A stretch of DNA of 64,000 bases from Amorphophallus konjac. Lineage: Eukaryota; Streptophyta; Magnoliopsida; Alismatales; Araceae. The translations under genes were made by a program, and so were the position numbers. Below the pieces are notes generated by a model. It saw only the letters and a list, made by a program, of their open reading frames with translations, searched no databases and had not been told where the DNA came from. The DNA is taken from the NCBI GenBank assembly GCA_022559845.1, contig CM040126.1, positions 127,510,886 through 127,574,885 of the forward strand, given 5' to 3'. Position 1 is the first letter of the stretch; each line of letters starts with the position of its first letter. Shown here piece after piece: positions 10,670 to 23,631 of the stretch.

Positions 10670-13600
10670 ATGTTTTTGCGTTCTGGGAAAACTGTGAGCA
10701 TGGCTCACGAGTCTTTTGAGGAGAACCACCCTAGTCGTGGTTTGTCAGCCGACCCTCGAGTCTATGCTATGGACTCGGGTCCCTCTCATGAGCCCTCGCA
10801 TGAGGTGCAGGTTATTACCGGGGACACATCCCCACCACAGGATATCTCTTCCTTACTGGGCGTCCTCGCCAACACGGAGCTTACCTCTGAACAGCTCCGG
10901 GTCTTCCAGGCCATTCTAAAGGGGAAATCTATTTCCCCCACACCCCAGGAATCAACTCCGGCCATCGCACCTCTCCAAGAGTCCGTGCAGGCCATTCCAT
11001 CTCCTTCATTGGCGCAAGCCATCCAGTCTCCCTTGCTTCAAGGACAAGCGAGCCAACAACCACCCTCATTCCAGTTCCCGTCACAATCTCAAACTCCTGT
11101 TGTTCCCCACACACCGCTTCAGCCAGGGCCAACTGTCGGCGATCCGACAGCTCCCTCTCATTCCGGATTCCCCCCTCAAGTCTCTGGGAGACAGTTTCTC
11201 CCCCAGTGGCAAGTGCCACCTTCACCTCCAGTGGAGCTCGCCCAATCGCTCCTCAATAGGTTCAATCGTATGGACGAGCAGTTTCAAAATCTACGAAGAA
11301 TGGTGGACATGAAAGCCACCCCGGAGGTTGCTTTGCCAATCCTTCCCATCATTCATCTTCCTCCCTCAGAAATGCCCACGTACCGCAGATACAATGGTAC
11401 CGGCAACCCCTTCATTCACCTCAAGGATTTCATGTATGAATCCTCCTATTGGCAAAACGATCAGAGGTCCCTGGCATACCTCTTTTGGAGATCATTGGAT
11501 GGTCCCGCGCTTGAGTGGTTCTATTCCTTGGAGCCCCGCGAAGCCGAGAACTTTGAAATAGTCCAGAGAAGGTTCTTGTAGAAATATAGGGATAGGGTCG
11601 GTCCCTCACTCTCCATTACCGACCTAGTAGCCGAAAAGATGAAGCCCGATGAGGATTTTGTCCGCTATGCTGATAGATGGAGGTCTCTGGCGGAAAGAAT
11701 AAGGGATACCCTCTCCGAGCCCGAACAAGTGAAGATGATTGTGTCTAATGCAACCCCACAATTCAGACACGTCCTGGCCATGAATAAACTTACTACAATG
11801 GAGGAACTCTATGAAAGGGCCCGGTACATCCAAACTCAGTTAAAAGACTCCCCCATTATGAACATGTTTGAGTCGTCGAAGCCCAAAGTGGTCAGAAAGT
11901 CAGGCGCTGGTGTCCCGGGCGGAGCCACAGAAGGGGTCGTGACAAATGAGTAAATGGGTGCGGTCAACAATGCCAATTATGCAGTCAACCCAAGGCCTCC
12001 ACAAATGCCCCGACTTCCCCTCCAACCAGGTCCTTTCCCTATTCGTCCTCCACCCCAAAATAATCCACCCCAGGATAATATGCCTCCATTACGTCAACCC
12101 GAGCAACAACAACTACAACCTCAGCAACAACAACCACCACTTCAGTACAACCAAGTTCCACCCCCGGGGAACTATGGTCCCCAACAACAACAAAGGAGGC
12201 CGCTCGGTCCCAAGAGAGCCTACTATCCACCATTGCCAGAAACCTTAGCAGACATTTTTAATGCCCTCATGGCATCAAACCAACTCGCCCTACCCAGAGA
12301 AAGGCCCGTGTGGCCCCCAAATGTTGATACCTCCAAATACTGCGTCTACCACAGGCAGCCAGGACACACAGTAGATTACTGCTTCCATTTCAAAGATTAC
12401 ATCCACGATATGAATGATGAACATCAAATAGATTGGGATGAAATGAGACGATACGTCACCACTCTTAAGGCTAGGAGACCTCCTCATAGGCCACAGTAGC
12501 AGTTACAACAGCAGCAGCAACAGCAACCACAACAACAACAACAGCCTCAGCAGGCCCCACAACAACAGCCCGACATGGGCATAATCCAGAATCCATTACG
12601 GGAGCACCAACAACCCAATCATCAGGTTAACCCCATCTCCTCCTTCCCGGAAGTCGGAAGAGAGTAGGAGTGGCACCAGGAAAGTACCTCCATTCTTTCT
12701 ACCGCCAATTCTATCATTACGCAACACCCTTGCCTTGCCCGGGTAGCACCTCTCTCTCATCAACCCGCTTCAGTATCGCCTTCACCATTTCCACTACCAT
12801 TACGCCCTCTCATCCGTACCCCGATCCCCTATCAACCGACGCTCTCCACTACGCCTTAACACCCTCTCATCTTCTCTCACTCCCCCACTTTACCACCCAC
12901 CTCTACCACATTTACTTCTACGCCTTCTAAACCCCTTATCATCCGTCAACCACACATGACCCCGTCTTTCTCCACCATATCACCACTAATGCCTTCAAAA
13001 CCACTCATTACCCATCACCCACCTCAAAATCATTGCCCACTTCAAGCCCTACCCACTTCTACTTCGTCTCCACCTCCATCTTCCAGACCCCTTATCCTTC
13101 ATAATCCGCGCGATATCCCCTCTACCTCCACCATGCCTCCACCTAACAAACCCCTCATCAGAATCCCTTCTCCCGTCATCACCCCTGCTTCATCGACCAT
13201 TCCTCCACCACTACCCCTCAAACCCCTGTTAAAACCCACTGCTACCCCCACAGAGGTACAAAAGCCGCAGGCAATGGTGCTCCAGAGTGGAAGGATTTTC
13301 CACAGGGTTTTCCCCCACAACAGTCAGAATCCTGAGCAATATCAGCCAGAGAAGGATGATGGAGAACAACCAGAAAGAGCTATCCCTGGAACACAATATG
13401 ATCTATTGAAACACTTGGACAAGACACCTGCTCGGATCTCCATCCTGGAGCTACTTCAAAGATCCACATCCCACCAGGCGACCTTGATGGAATACCTTCA
13501 AAAAGTCATGGTTAATGAGGACGTCCACGTGGAGAAGATTTCGACCGTCCTGACCCCAACAGACACACAACCGGCCATCATGTTCCACAACTACGAGCTC

Positions 13601-14221
13601 GCTCCCAAGGAAGCTCCGAAATATGCATTGTGCATTTCAATAAAAATTAATGGGGTATTCATAAACTCGTGTCTTGTGGACACGGGTGCGTCCATAAATG
13701 TGATCTCCATGGACACCCTTCAGTTGTGTGGGTTCAACGAGGAACAAATAAGACCTTCCTCGATCACGGTCACGGCTTATGACAATAGCAAAAGGCCGCC
13801 GCAGGGGATGATTATTCTGAAGGCAGAACTAGGCCCTATGTCAATTCCCACGGAATTCCATGTCCTCGACATGGACCCCACATTCAAGGCTATACTGGGT
13901 CGCCCTTACATTGAAGCCATGGACGCTGTGCCTTCCACCAACCATCAGTGCCTGAAGTTTCCTTACAATGGGAGGATTATTAAAGTGGTCAGTACACCTG
14001 TCCTTCACACAGTGGATGCTATCAACACCTCTCTGCCCTCTGTTTGGCCGTCTCATCGGCCCATATTGTCACTACTGGACGTACGTGATTCATCTCACGT
14101 TCCACTAGCACCAAAGGAGCCGGTCAGAGCAACCGCAACATCATATCTCCCTTTTCACTCCAAAGGGTGGGAGATTATGAGGAACATCGGCTACCAACAG
14201 GGTAAAGGTCTGGGCGCATAG
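10670..14221 (+). pseudogene. element A gag and protease, interrupted
   Basis: One plus-strand frame running from an ATG at 10670 (MFLRSGKTVSMAHE), aligned with MKLHSGKIINMAG of element B. The gag core lies at about 11330-11850 (LPPSEMPTYRRYNGTGNPFI; SNATPQFRHVLAMNKLTTME). A Tat-type CX2HX4HX4C knuckle, CVYHRQPGHTVDYC, is near 12340-12385. A Gln- and Pro-rich region follows, then an aspartic protease with LVDTGASINVIS near 13670-13710 and ILGRPYIEAMDAVPSTNHQ. In-frame stops at 11579 (TAG), 11951 (TAA), 12497 (TAG), 12665 (TAG), about 12858 (TAA) and 14219 (TAG) kill it. The stops at 11951 and 12665 align with Gln codons CAA and CAG in element B, consistent with C-to-T decay; 11579 is also Gln in B. 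Confidence 0.9.
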
Positions 14222-15241
14222 TTACAGGGTAGGCTCAAACCGCCAAAGGAAATTAGGCCGAACCGCAGGTTTGGCCTAGGCTTCAAAGGACCGTTCAGGG
14301 CGGATTGGAAGCCCCTCACATGGACTCTATCAAACCACTTCAACAGAGGGCCTGTTGTTCAGATGGGAGATTACCCACGAGAAGCATATGGGAGATCACA
14401 TGCTGTATATTTGGCTGAAAAATGTCTGAGGATCACCAAAAGAGGCAAGATCAAAGATCCGGAATGCGAGTGGAACAAATGGTTCGACATACGGGACATT
14501 TCCGTTGCACTGGAAAGGATGTTCTCGTCTTCGCAGCTTGAAGGACCACCATTGATCTCCGGAATACCAGAGAATATTGCCACTCTTGCCAAGGTTCCAA
14601 ACTATCCTCGTCCTCGCCAGAAGGACCCTATCATCGACGGATCTTCATCCGTCCTCAACATTACCGTCAACGGCTCATTAGCCGCCATCTTCTCCATCCA
14701 CTCGTCTCAACCTTTGCTGATATCATCTTCCTGGGCCAGACAATTGTCTGATGATCTTCCCAGATCCCCTTCTCTGTTTACATACCTACGCGGGCTTTTC
14801 AACCCGCGCTAGGTCTTCAACCATGATCTGCTCTATGAGCCTCACAATCCTCTAGCCATAACCACTTTTCTCTCTCCTCCAATCTCTTTTCACTACTTTG
14901 TCATTCAAAATGAAAATGAAAAAAAAATGTCAATTTTAAACTCCCCAACAACACATCTTCGTTGAGGAAACCTCCTACATCTCCCACGGGTGCGTCCCCC
15001 CTTGCGGACCACCCGTCCAAGGTCCGATGAGTGACCTTTTCTACCCCTCCTCTGAGGGGTCTTCTCCTGTACATTCTACACCATCCTCTTCGTCTTCCTC
15101 TTCTTCTGTAAATATTGTCAGTCAATCTAGGAATGATAGGCCAACGGTAGTACCTAGAAGAAATCCAAGGGTAGGCAGATCCCTCGTCGATTCCTTCTGG
15201 ATTTAGCCGCCAGATGTCAGGCCCTTCTTGCCATCCCCCAG
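14166..15241 (+). pseudogene. element A G-patch segment and PR-RT linker
   Basis: Just after protease the frame reads WEIMRNIGYQQGKGLGA, stop, LQGRLKPPKE, a G-patch signature (glycine-rich RNA-binding motif, known next to protease in some retroviruses and gypsy elements). It continues in-frame as a 149-codon ORF at 14363-14812 (KIKDPECEWNKWFDIRD), matching element B. From about 14813 to 15180 the frame is broken by stops and a frame change: the part homologous to B (VEETSYISHGCV) is in another frame. In Ogre-type elements an intron is known between protease and RT; the A-rich stretch near 14910-14935 could relate to that, but I see no clear splice pair. Confidence 0.65.
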
Positions 15242-18200
15242 TTGTTAGAAAATCCCATCCGGCTACCGGAAATAGAATATGAGGGCGACTGTGCATTTGA
15301 TGAAGGGTATGGAGTCTACGAGATCACGGATGAAGAATGCCCCACTGAAGATGAGGGTGAAGAATATGAGGATGCGGCAGGCACATATGCTAGTGGAATG
15401 AGGAGATTCGACGAGCCGTCAACCGCCGTAGAAGAATCCACCAAAGAAGTCAACTTGGGAACTGAGGAAGACCCTAGGATCATCCTCATAAGTGACAACC
15501 TACCACCCTCTGAAGAAGAGGCATTAATTGAGGTTCTCAAGAAATATAAGGACACGTTTGCATGGAGCTACGAGGATATGCCGGGTCTAGATTCAACCTT
15601 GGTCGAATACCGTTTAACCCTAAAACCAGGGTCCGTCTCGGTAAAACAAAGGTTAAGGCGTTTTCACCCTCAGATGGCTTTGAAAATGAAAGAAGAGGTC
15701 GATAAGCTTCACAAAGCCAGGTTCATTAGAGTCGTCCTTTATCCTCAATGGGTGGCGAACATTGTCCCGGTCATGAAAAAAGATGGGAAAGTCAGGATTT
15801 GTATCGACTTCCGGGACCTTAACCGCGCGTGTCCAAAAGATGATTTTCCCTTACCTCACATTGATGTGTTGATTGATAACACGGCAGTCTATGAGACCCT
15901 CTCATTCATGGATGGATTTTCAGGATATAATCAAATTCGTTTGGCAGAAGAGGATCAGGAAAAGACGTCATTCACTACCCCTTGGGGAACATATTGTTAC
16001 GTGGTCATGCCGTTCGGATTAAAGAATGCTGGAGCTACTTACCAAAGAGCGATGATGGCCATATTTCATGACATGATGCACATATATCTGGAAGTGTATG
16101 TGGATGACTTATTGGTGAAATCAAGGACCAGGATGGAACATCCAGAAGTTTTGGCTAAGGTCTTGCAGAGGTCAAGGGAGTTCCAATTGAAAATGAACCC
16201 GAAAAAGTGTGTGTTTGGTGTGTCGTCGGGTAAATTGCTGGGGTTCATTGTGAGTAAGAGAGGGATCGAGATAGATCCCGACAAAGCCAAGGCTATCAGG
16301 GATATGCCGCCTCCCAAGAATTTGAGGGAAGTCTGAGGTTTAATCGGGAGGTTGCAGTTTATTCGTCGGTTTGTGTCCCAACATTCACAAAGGTGTAGAC
16401 CTCTCTACGAGTTGACCAAGCCAGGAGTAGAATTCTACTGGAATTCAAAATGTCAGAAAGCTTTTGAAGGGTTGAAGGAATATCTGGCTAGTCCACCCGT
16501 TCTCATTCCACCCAAACCAGAAAAACCTCTGATCCTTTACGTCTCAGTCTTGAATGACTCCGTGGGAGCCGTCCTCGCACAAGCTGATGAAGAAGGCAAG
16601 GAACGGGCAACCTATTACTTGTCCAAACTTCTCAATCCCTGTGAGCGGAAGTACACCATCATGGAGAAAACTTGTGCTGCCCTCGTTTGGATAGTGCAGA
16701 AATTGAAGCACTACTTCTTGGCTCATGAGGTCCACTTGATTGCTCGAATGAATCCTATCAAATTCCTTCTGGAGAAAGCCGTCCTTACGGATAGGCTAGC
16801 ACGCTGGCAAAGTTTTCTCTCTCAGTTTGACATCACCTACATCCAGCAAAAGGCGATTAAAGGCTATGCCATAGCCGAGCATCTCGCTCACCATCCTCTT
16901 CCCAAGTTCGATCCCGTCCAATCAGAGTTTCCAGATAAGGAACTAATGTCCGTCAACCAATCAGATGAGCCAATGTGGACACTATATTTTGATGGAGCTC
17001 TGAATTCTCAAGGGAGAGGAATCGGCGTCGCCCTCCTATCGCCTGAAGGCCTCACATTCCCATTGGCATACCAGCTCAAATTTCCAGTCACCAACAATAT
17101 AGCCGAATATGAAGCTCTTCTAGCTGGCCTAGAACTCGCCCATTCTTTTCGTATCACTGAGTTGCGAGTCGTAGGTGATAGTCAACTCATCCTTCGCCAG
17201 GTGCTCACTAAATATCGCACTCGCGATCCTAAACTCAAGCCATACCAAGAACTCACTGCTGCCTTTGCCAAACTGTTCACCAAACTGATCTTTGTTCATG
17301 TCCCTCGTCATCAGAATATTCTCGCCGATGCCCTCGCCTCATTGGCATCATCCATAAGGTTCCCTCTAGGAAGATGGTTTAAGTCCATTTCCATCTACAA
17401 ACTTCACGCTCCTGCAATCGATGATGCTTCCTACGTAAATATCAAAGACAGGATAGCAAGAAAGATCCTGCAGGAAGATATCCTTGAGAAGAGGGAAATC
17501 ATGTTGGCAGAGGCCGAAGAAGAACTGGCTGATGAAGAGAAACCATGGTTCTATGAAATCGTCAAATACTGCCAAGATCAGTCTTATCCTGAAGGGGCCA
17601 CCACAGAGGACAAGAAAGCCATAAGAAGGGTGGCTCAGAAATATACATTGGTTGGAGGTCTACTCTATAGGAGGAGCCTTACTGGTATTCTGTTAAGATG
17701 TCTTGGTGACAATGAGGTTTGGAAATGTGTAGAGGAGACGCACTCGGGTGTGTGCGGTGGCCACGTGAATAGTCAGATGCTCGCCAAAAAGATCATTCGG
17801 CAAGGCTTTTACTGGCCCACTATGGAAGAGGATTGTGCTGTCTATGTCCGTAGGTGTGTCAAGTGTCAACTTCACGCCGATAAAATCCATTCACCATCTT
17901 CCTCACTTCATCCAATATCCTCCCCGTGGCCTTTCTCCATGTGGACATTCGACATCATTGGTCCCCTAGGTGATCCCAATTCCCTCACCAAGCAGAAATC
18001 TTTCATCCTTACTGCGACGGAATACTTCACCAAATGGGCCGAAGCTGAAGCTTACGCGGAAATCAAGGCGTCTGCAAGTTCATCATGAAGAACATCCTCG
18101 CCAGATTCGGCATCCCAAGCACGATCGTCACCGACAATGGGCCACAGTTCATTTCTCAGGACCTACAGGACCTCTGCAAAAGGTACGCAATTGCATTGCA

Positions 18201-18798
18201 TCATTCATCGCCTTATTACCTACAAGGTAACGGCCAAGCGGAGGCCACCAATAAAACATTGCTCAAAATCATCAAAAAAACCTGCGAGTCTAGTAAGTTT
18301 TCAGACTGGCCAGAAAAGCTTATCGAAGCCCTATGGGCCTATCGCACTTCAATCTGTACCCCCACCGGGCAGACTCCATTTGCCCTTACTTATGGTATGG
18401 AAGCGGTAGTCCCGTACGAGACTCTGATCCCTTCTCTCAGGGTACAATTGGACGAGGAATTTCCCCTCGACGATCGTCGTAATTCACTCCTCGCCCAGTT
18501 GGAACTCTTGGATGAGAAGCGACTGGCCGCTGCCGAACACGCGCGTGTGTATCAAAATAGACTCGCTCGCTTTTACCAAAAGAAAGTCGTTGATAGAAAA
18601 TTCAAAGTCGGTGAGATGGTCGTAAAAAGAATTTTTGTCAAACCTGGAGGGCCGCGTTCTAAGCTCCAACCCAATTGGGAAGGACCATTTGTAATTCAAG
18701 CCGTGTACCCTGGCAACGCCTACAAGCTAATCAATGCCGAAGGGACCGAGTTATCCCACCCTTGGAATGGGCTTTATCTTAAGAAATACTACCCTTAG
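15242..18798 (+). pseudogene. element A pol: RT, RNase H, extra RNase H, integrase, interrupted
   Basis: RT motifs: PVMKKDGKVRICIDFRDLNR, SFMDGFSGYNQI, YVDDLLVKSR near 16096. A TGA at 16334-16336 aligns with CGA (Arg) in element B. RNase H follows (KTCAALVWIVQKLKHYFLAH), then at about 16975-17345 a second, archaeal-type RNase H (LYFDGALNSQGRGIGVALL; NNIAEYEALLAGLELA; VVGDSQLI; ILADALASLAS), the mark of the Tat lineage. Integrase has HHCC (ETHSGVCGGHVNS, CVKCQ), first Asp in TFDIIGPL, second in VTDNGPQF, Glu in NGQAEATNK, and a C-terminal WEGPFVIQ. A frameshift near 18068-18080 separates the first catalytic Asp from the rest. All domains are present but the copy is not translatable as is. Confidence 0.92.
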
Positions 18799-20495
18799 CA
18801 CAAAACAAACAAAAAAAATGATGAAAAGATAAAAAAACGTCAAAAATAAAGAAATATTGAAAACCACTAAAAATATGGAAAATTTAAAATGCCGATGCCT
18901 GGCAGTCACCATGTAGTTAAGTCCCTGCATCTAACCTTCATGTTAGGATAGGGCCCATTAAGGCTTGGTAGGCACCGGGTCTTGGTTTGCCAGAACCGTG
19001 GAGATCCCTGTCCGGCCACGTCGGCCTATGCTCGCTCGAAGGAAGCTAACATGTGCTCACTTATGTATTTTATTCAAAAAAAGTCGGTAGCATCACCTAC
19101 GGTGGGCCCCACCCAGAAGATCTCCGGAAGCTGTAATCTTTATTCTTTTCTCTTCGACCAAATGAGACAGTCGGCGCCCTTAAAACGCTGAGCATGAGAA
19201 ACCGAAACTCAAACCCCAAAGGCAAGAGTAGGATCCATTTCCTCGAGCATCGATCAGAGCACGAGAAGAGGGCAGTGTCCCCGTAGGTATACAAAAAGGG
19301 AGCCCACAAACGTCAAACGACTATATCTCCCTCACAAAAAGAAATACAAAATCAAAATCAAGAGCCTGGTCGTGACCGTGCCTGATGCGATAAATGGAAC
19401 CCCTCAAAGCAAAAGTTTGAATCCACAAAAAGGGGGGGGCTATGGAATGTAAATGCTCGAGATTTGGTCCGAAGTTGCCCGAAAGGAAAGAGTTAATGGG
19501 CCCTTATTCGCTCGCCGGGTTAACGGCTTTGCCGGTCCTCTCAGGAGGTTTATCCCCTACACTCTTCCTTCTCCCTCTAAAGATGAAGGTTCGATGGAGT
19601 TTCTGAAAGGTGAAAACTGCCCGTGGTCTGCGACCTTATTTTAATATACACATTTGGTTGCCTACTTTGAAAAGCAAAAGCTATCGCTGCGAAGGAGTCT
19701 CCGTGTTTCTGACTGGTTAAGACCCATGTTTACCGCCTTGATGTCTTCTTGTTTAACCTCGGGCTTAGGCCAATGCAAGCGCGTCACCTATGGGTGCGAC
19801 GGCGTCTGATTCCGGGTCAGCGTCGCGTGGTTGGTCGTTAGGGTTCCAGGGTGTTCCATCATATACCATCTAGAGTTGTGAGGAAATAGACCCGGGTCGG
19901 GCAAATCATTTACCTCGAACACCTTTTGGGTGAATCCCTGTGGTCGGAAGCGACTGGGAGCCTAAGCATGGCATGACGGTATTGTCATCAGGGTAAGTCT
20001 TAGCCGGCGGGATCATCATTCGAGGGTCTAGAGGCCCAAATCAACCTAGATGTGCACTTAGGATACCTGGGAGGTTAGTAAGAAACCCCTTTCTCACGTA
20101 GGTTAGGTGCCATTTGGGTGCTTGCCAGGCGTTAGCAAGAAAAAAATCGAAATGATAAAAGCAACAAAAAAATGGAAAAGAGAAAATGTACATATTTGTA
20201 AACAAAAAAAAATCTTTTTTATGATAAAACAAAAAAAAATGCCAAATATAAAAAAGAAAAACAAATCAATTTTTCATTTCGCGTGCAGCATCTCACTTTT
20301 TTAAAATACCGCTTGCATTCGTGTGCTTGCCTATCGCATTTATCATCACCGCATCTTTCCCTTGCCTTCGTTAAATAAAGGCTTGGCCCCTTGACCAGTT
20401 ATCAAGAACAGTCACAGTGACCATTTACTTATTGAGCAAGGGGCCAAGTCAGAACAGAAATTCTGATTTGTTTGTTTCAGTGATATGTGCAGGGA
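18799..20495. other. non-coding spacer between integrase and antisense genes
   Basis: No convincing coding. It holds A-rich stretches, a striking polypurine tract AAAAAGGGGGGGG at 19427-19439 that resembles a plus-strand priming tract, and AT-rich sequence at 20130-20300. It probably contains the 3' ends of both the sense transcript and antisense gene I. Confidence 0.5.
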
Positions 20496-23045
20496 TTAAG
20501 GCAACAGAAGCAAAGGTGAAAACCAAACAAACCGAACCTTGTATTTTATCCCAAAAACCAAAAAAATTACATCAAGTTCCGCTCTCTCTCTCTCTGCATT
20601 ACTCGTCCCACTACTCTCCGGGTAAAACGCTCTCAAAGGTGCTACCCAACTACGAAAAGCGGTACTCCTACCGCTCTGTACTCCCCTTCCTATTCCCACA
20701 TCCCGGCGTTGATCCACGGAAGCAGCAGAGAAGCTACCAACACGAAAGCCACGCTCTCGTGCTCTTCGGTAGCGCTCCTCACCATCTCTCAGCCACGGTT
20801 CAGCAGGACCAAGGCTGATTCGGAGTTCAAATAGTTGGGCCTCCATGGCCCTTCGTTCCTCCCTTTCAGTCAATCTGTTGGCTCTTTCTCTCTCTGCGTC
20901 TCTTCCTTTCTCTGCACGTTCTCTCTCGTGGTCTTCCCTCTCCAACTGGAGAGTGATCCTCAGTTCCACGGCATCCCTAGAGGAGTCGTCATCAGGATGA
21001 CGCCGCAGTTCCCTCTCCAGTTCTGCTATCCTAGCTTCCTTCTGCGCAGCCTTGACAAGCGCTTCTTCCGTCTCCCTTTCCTGCCGAGTGTACCATCTCA
21101 GATACGCGATAAGGCGTAAACAAAGAGAACTCGACACTGAAACTTTTACCTGTATACGGAGCATCCCTTCTGCCTCCGCAGCACGCTGCGTGGCGTGAGC
21201 AAGTTGCTCATGAAGCAAGTCAAGTTCTGAGGTAGGAATCCACAAGCTGGAAGAGGCACCACCTACTCCCATCGCTGGGGAAGCCGCGCCAATCTGGGCA
21301 TGCTACGACCGCGTGAATTAGCAGCCAACATCTGGAATCTGGGATTTTAATTAGGAACGCACTGTACACCTACCAAGGCACTCGTAGCTCCGCGGGCATC
21401 GCCCAACCGTTGCTCCATCTCTGCCAAGCGAGTTCATAAATTCGCTATCATGGTATCACGGATATCCTGCAGCCATACGAGTCAGCATTTCCACCAGAAA
21501 ACCAAAAAGGGAGAAAGAAGAAAAGAGAAAAAGGGGAAACCTACCTTCACAAGTCCCCGGGGTTGGAACCGCTCTGCGTACTTTATCTTATATAGACGTA
21601 AGTAGTCTTCGCTATCCCACGCCTGCGATTCTACAATCGTGCCACCCCGTTGCTAGTCTTCGTACTGTTCGGAGAATCGCATGCGCCAGTCAATGCAGGT
21701 CGCCGGTCCTCGCGTCTCTCTCCCAACGCGAGGTGGCGCAGCTGAATCCACCCATTCTTAAGCCAGTCCCAAGGACCTCATAACCAATCGTAGCCGAAGC
21801 GGCTCGATTTCATTCAGGCAGTGCATCCACAATTCCCGTCCGAACCGGGCACGACTTGCTAGAACCCACGGCTGTTCGGCATCGACCATGTCTGAGTAGG
21901 GTCTCCAGTTTACCATCGCTGCAGGGAACTCCTGTAGCTCCCGCCTTAGCACCATCAGTTGGTAGGTTAGGGGTGCCGCACTCATGATGGGTTCCCACCG
22001 CCTGGCTAGCGGCACCATCGCGGGTCGCCAATGCCGAGCTCTCCCCATGGGGAGGTAATAATAGCTCCACAGCTGCTCAGCGCAGGTCATCAGTACCTTG
22101 CAAAAACACAAAAAAAAATATACAAAATAAGCAAAACCAAAAATACCTGGATGAATGGTGTAAAACCACTCACAGCCATCTCACGATCCACTTCTTGGAA
22201 CAGGCCTGCAAACAAGTGTGCCAGCATGGCAGCTCCCCAGGCGTAGTATCCTACTCTTTCAAGGTCTGACAGCAGCTCCAGGAAGCGACATTGGATACCG
22301 TCCCCTTTCGAGCTCAGTACCAATCTCCCCAAAAAGAAGAGGAGAAATCTTCTCAAATCTATGTTGCATCTTTCCCAGTTGCCGAAATCTGTACAGTACA
22401 CGGCACGACATCCTATTTCCATCCTTTCCATGAACTCTTCTGAGGATTCGTCGTCCCGCCGACGAGTGTCGGTGAGCCCTAATGCATCCATGAGGGACGC
22501 CCTAGCTACCGACCTGTTTTTCCGACCATCTAGGTCCAAACCCAGTAACTTCTGGGCACCTTCTCGGTAATCCGCATAAGTGACCCCGGTCACTGCCTCG
22601 CCCTCCACCTTTAGGCTTGTGATCCGGACCACATCCTCCAAGCTGGGCACCATGTGCCCCCAGGGCATCAGGAATGCCCGACTCACTGGGTCCCATCTCT
22701 CACACAAGGCTTGGATCAGGACCAGGTCAAGCTGGATCGGCTCGATCCGAAGAAAGGTGCCAAAACCCATCACGTCTAACCTGGCCTTCTGAAAATCTGG
22801 GAGACCTCGGTATGCTGCCACTACCAACTCCCATGAGATCTGTGATTTCATCACACTCTACGCATGCAGGTTTGGTCAGAAAGAAAGGAAGAAAAAAAAA
22901 GAATGAAAAAAAGGGGCAGGAAAACTTGGCTTACGAGTTGTGATTGGGCCCTTTCGCTGAAGTGCCCTTCGAGGTCCGAAAGCCTCCTGGAACTGCTACC
23001 ACTGGATCTGCTTCTCTTCGAGGAGTGGGAAGATTCGCCCTCCAT
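20496..23045 (-). pseudogene. antisense gene I: PMD-like + coiled-coil protein, six exons, three premature stops
   Basis: Exons, all phase 0: 23045-22935 (MEGESSHSSKRSR...RRLSDLEGH), 22857-22147, 22072-21545, 21466-21374, 21302-21150, 21080-20496; introns GT-AG. Exon 2 carries the PMD-like core (WELVVAAYRGLPDFQKARLD, RWDPVSRAFLMPWGHMVPSL, EDVVRITSLKVEGEAVTGVT). Exon 3 continues it (LWSYYYLPMG, NWRPYSDM, HCLNEIEPLRLRLVMRSLGL). Exons 4-6 are charged heptad-like coiled coil. It matches gene III exon for exon, except that exon 3 here equals gene III exons 3+4 with no intron. Stops: TAA 21758-21756, TAG 21655-21653, TGA 21436-21434. Without them the frame would be 726 codons. A TATA-like CTATAAATTC is at 23147-23138, about 90 bp upstream of the ATG. 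Confidence 0.8.
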
Positions 23046-23137
23046 CCAACTCTCGAAATTTTGAACTCCTCCTCTCCCGTGAGAACTTGTGCTCCTCGAG
23101 TTAGCTCTTGATATACCTGGGAGGATAAAAGGGACAC

Positions 23138-23147
23138 GAATTTATAG
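23138..23147 (-). promoter_or_regulatory. TATA-like box of antisense gene I
   Basis: CTATAAATTC on the minus strand, about 93 bp upstream of the ATG at 23045. Confidence 0.5.
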
Positions 23148-23631
23148 AAATAGAAGGAGTGCAGGCCAAGATTGCCTCCATCACCTGTTAATGATAGCCC
23201 TCACGATGAGGCACCTGCCATGCGATCCCGTGTATCACTTCACCGCTCGCACAGGGTGATTGATTGGACGAAGAATATGACGACTAGCACCCTATGTTGT
23301 CTAGGGATACCCTATCATGTTTTGGAGGACGCCCGCAAAATTTGACACAACATCCGGGAAAAGGGACTAGGGCCGTCATTATTGACTTCGACGGTAGATT
23401 TCCGTGGAAAATGGTCACAACAAGACGCGATTCTCCGCTCGGGGTGGAGTCTCGGCAGACCCATCACATGGGAACAGTGCAAAGGAGAAGAAGTGTAGGG
23501 AAGAAGGAATGCACAAGAGAACAAACGAGCAGCAGAAAATCAAATCACTCCATTCATAATTCTACATAAGCTGTCATAAACACTACAATCATAGAGAGGT
23601 GGCGAGTCCACCAGCTCGCCGATCCTCACCA

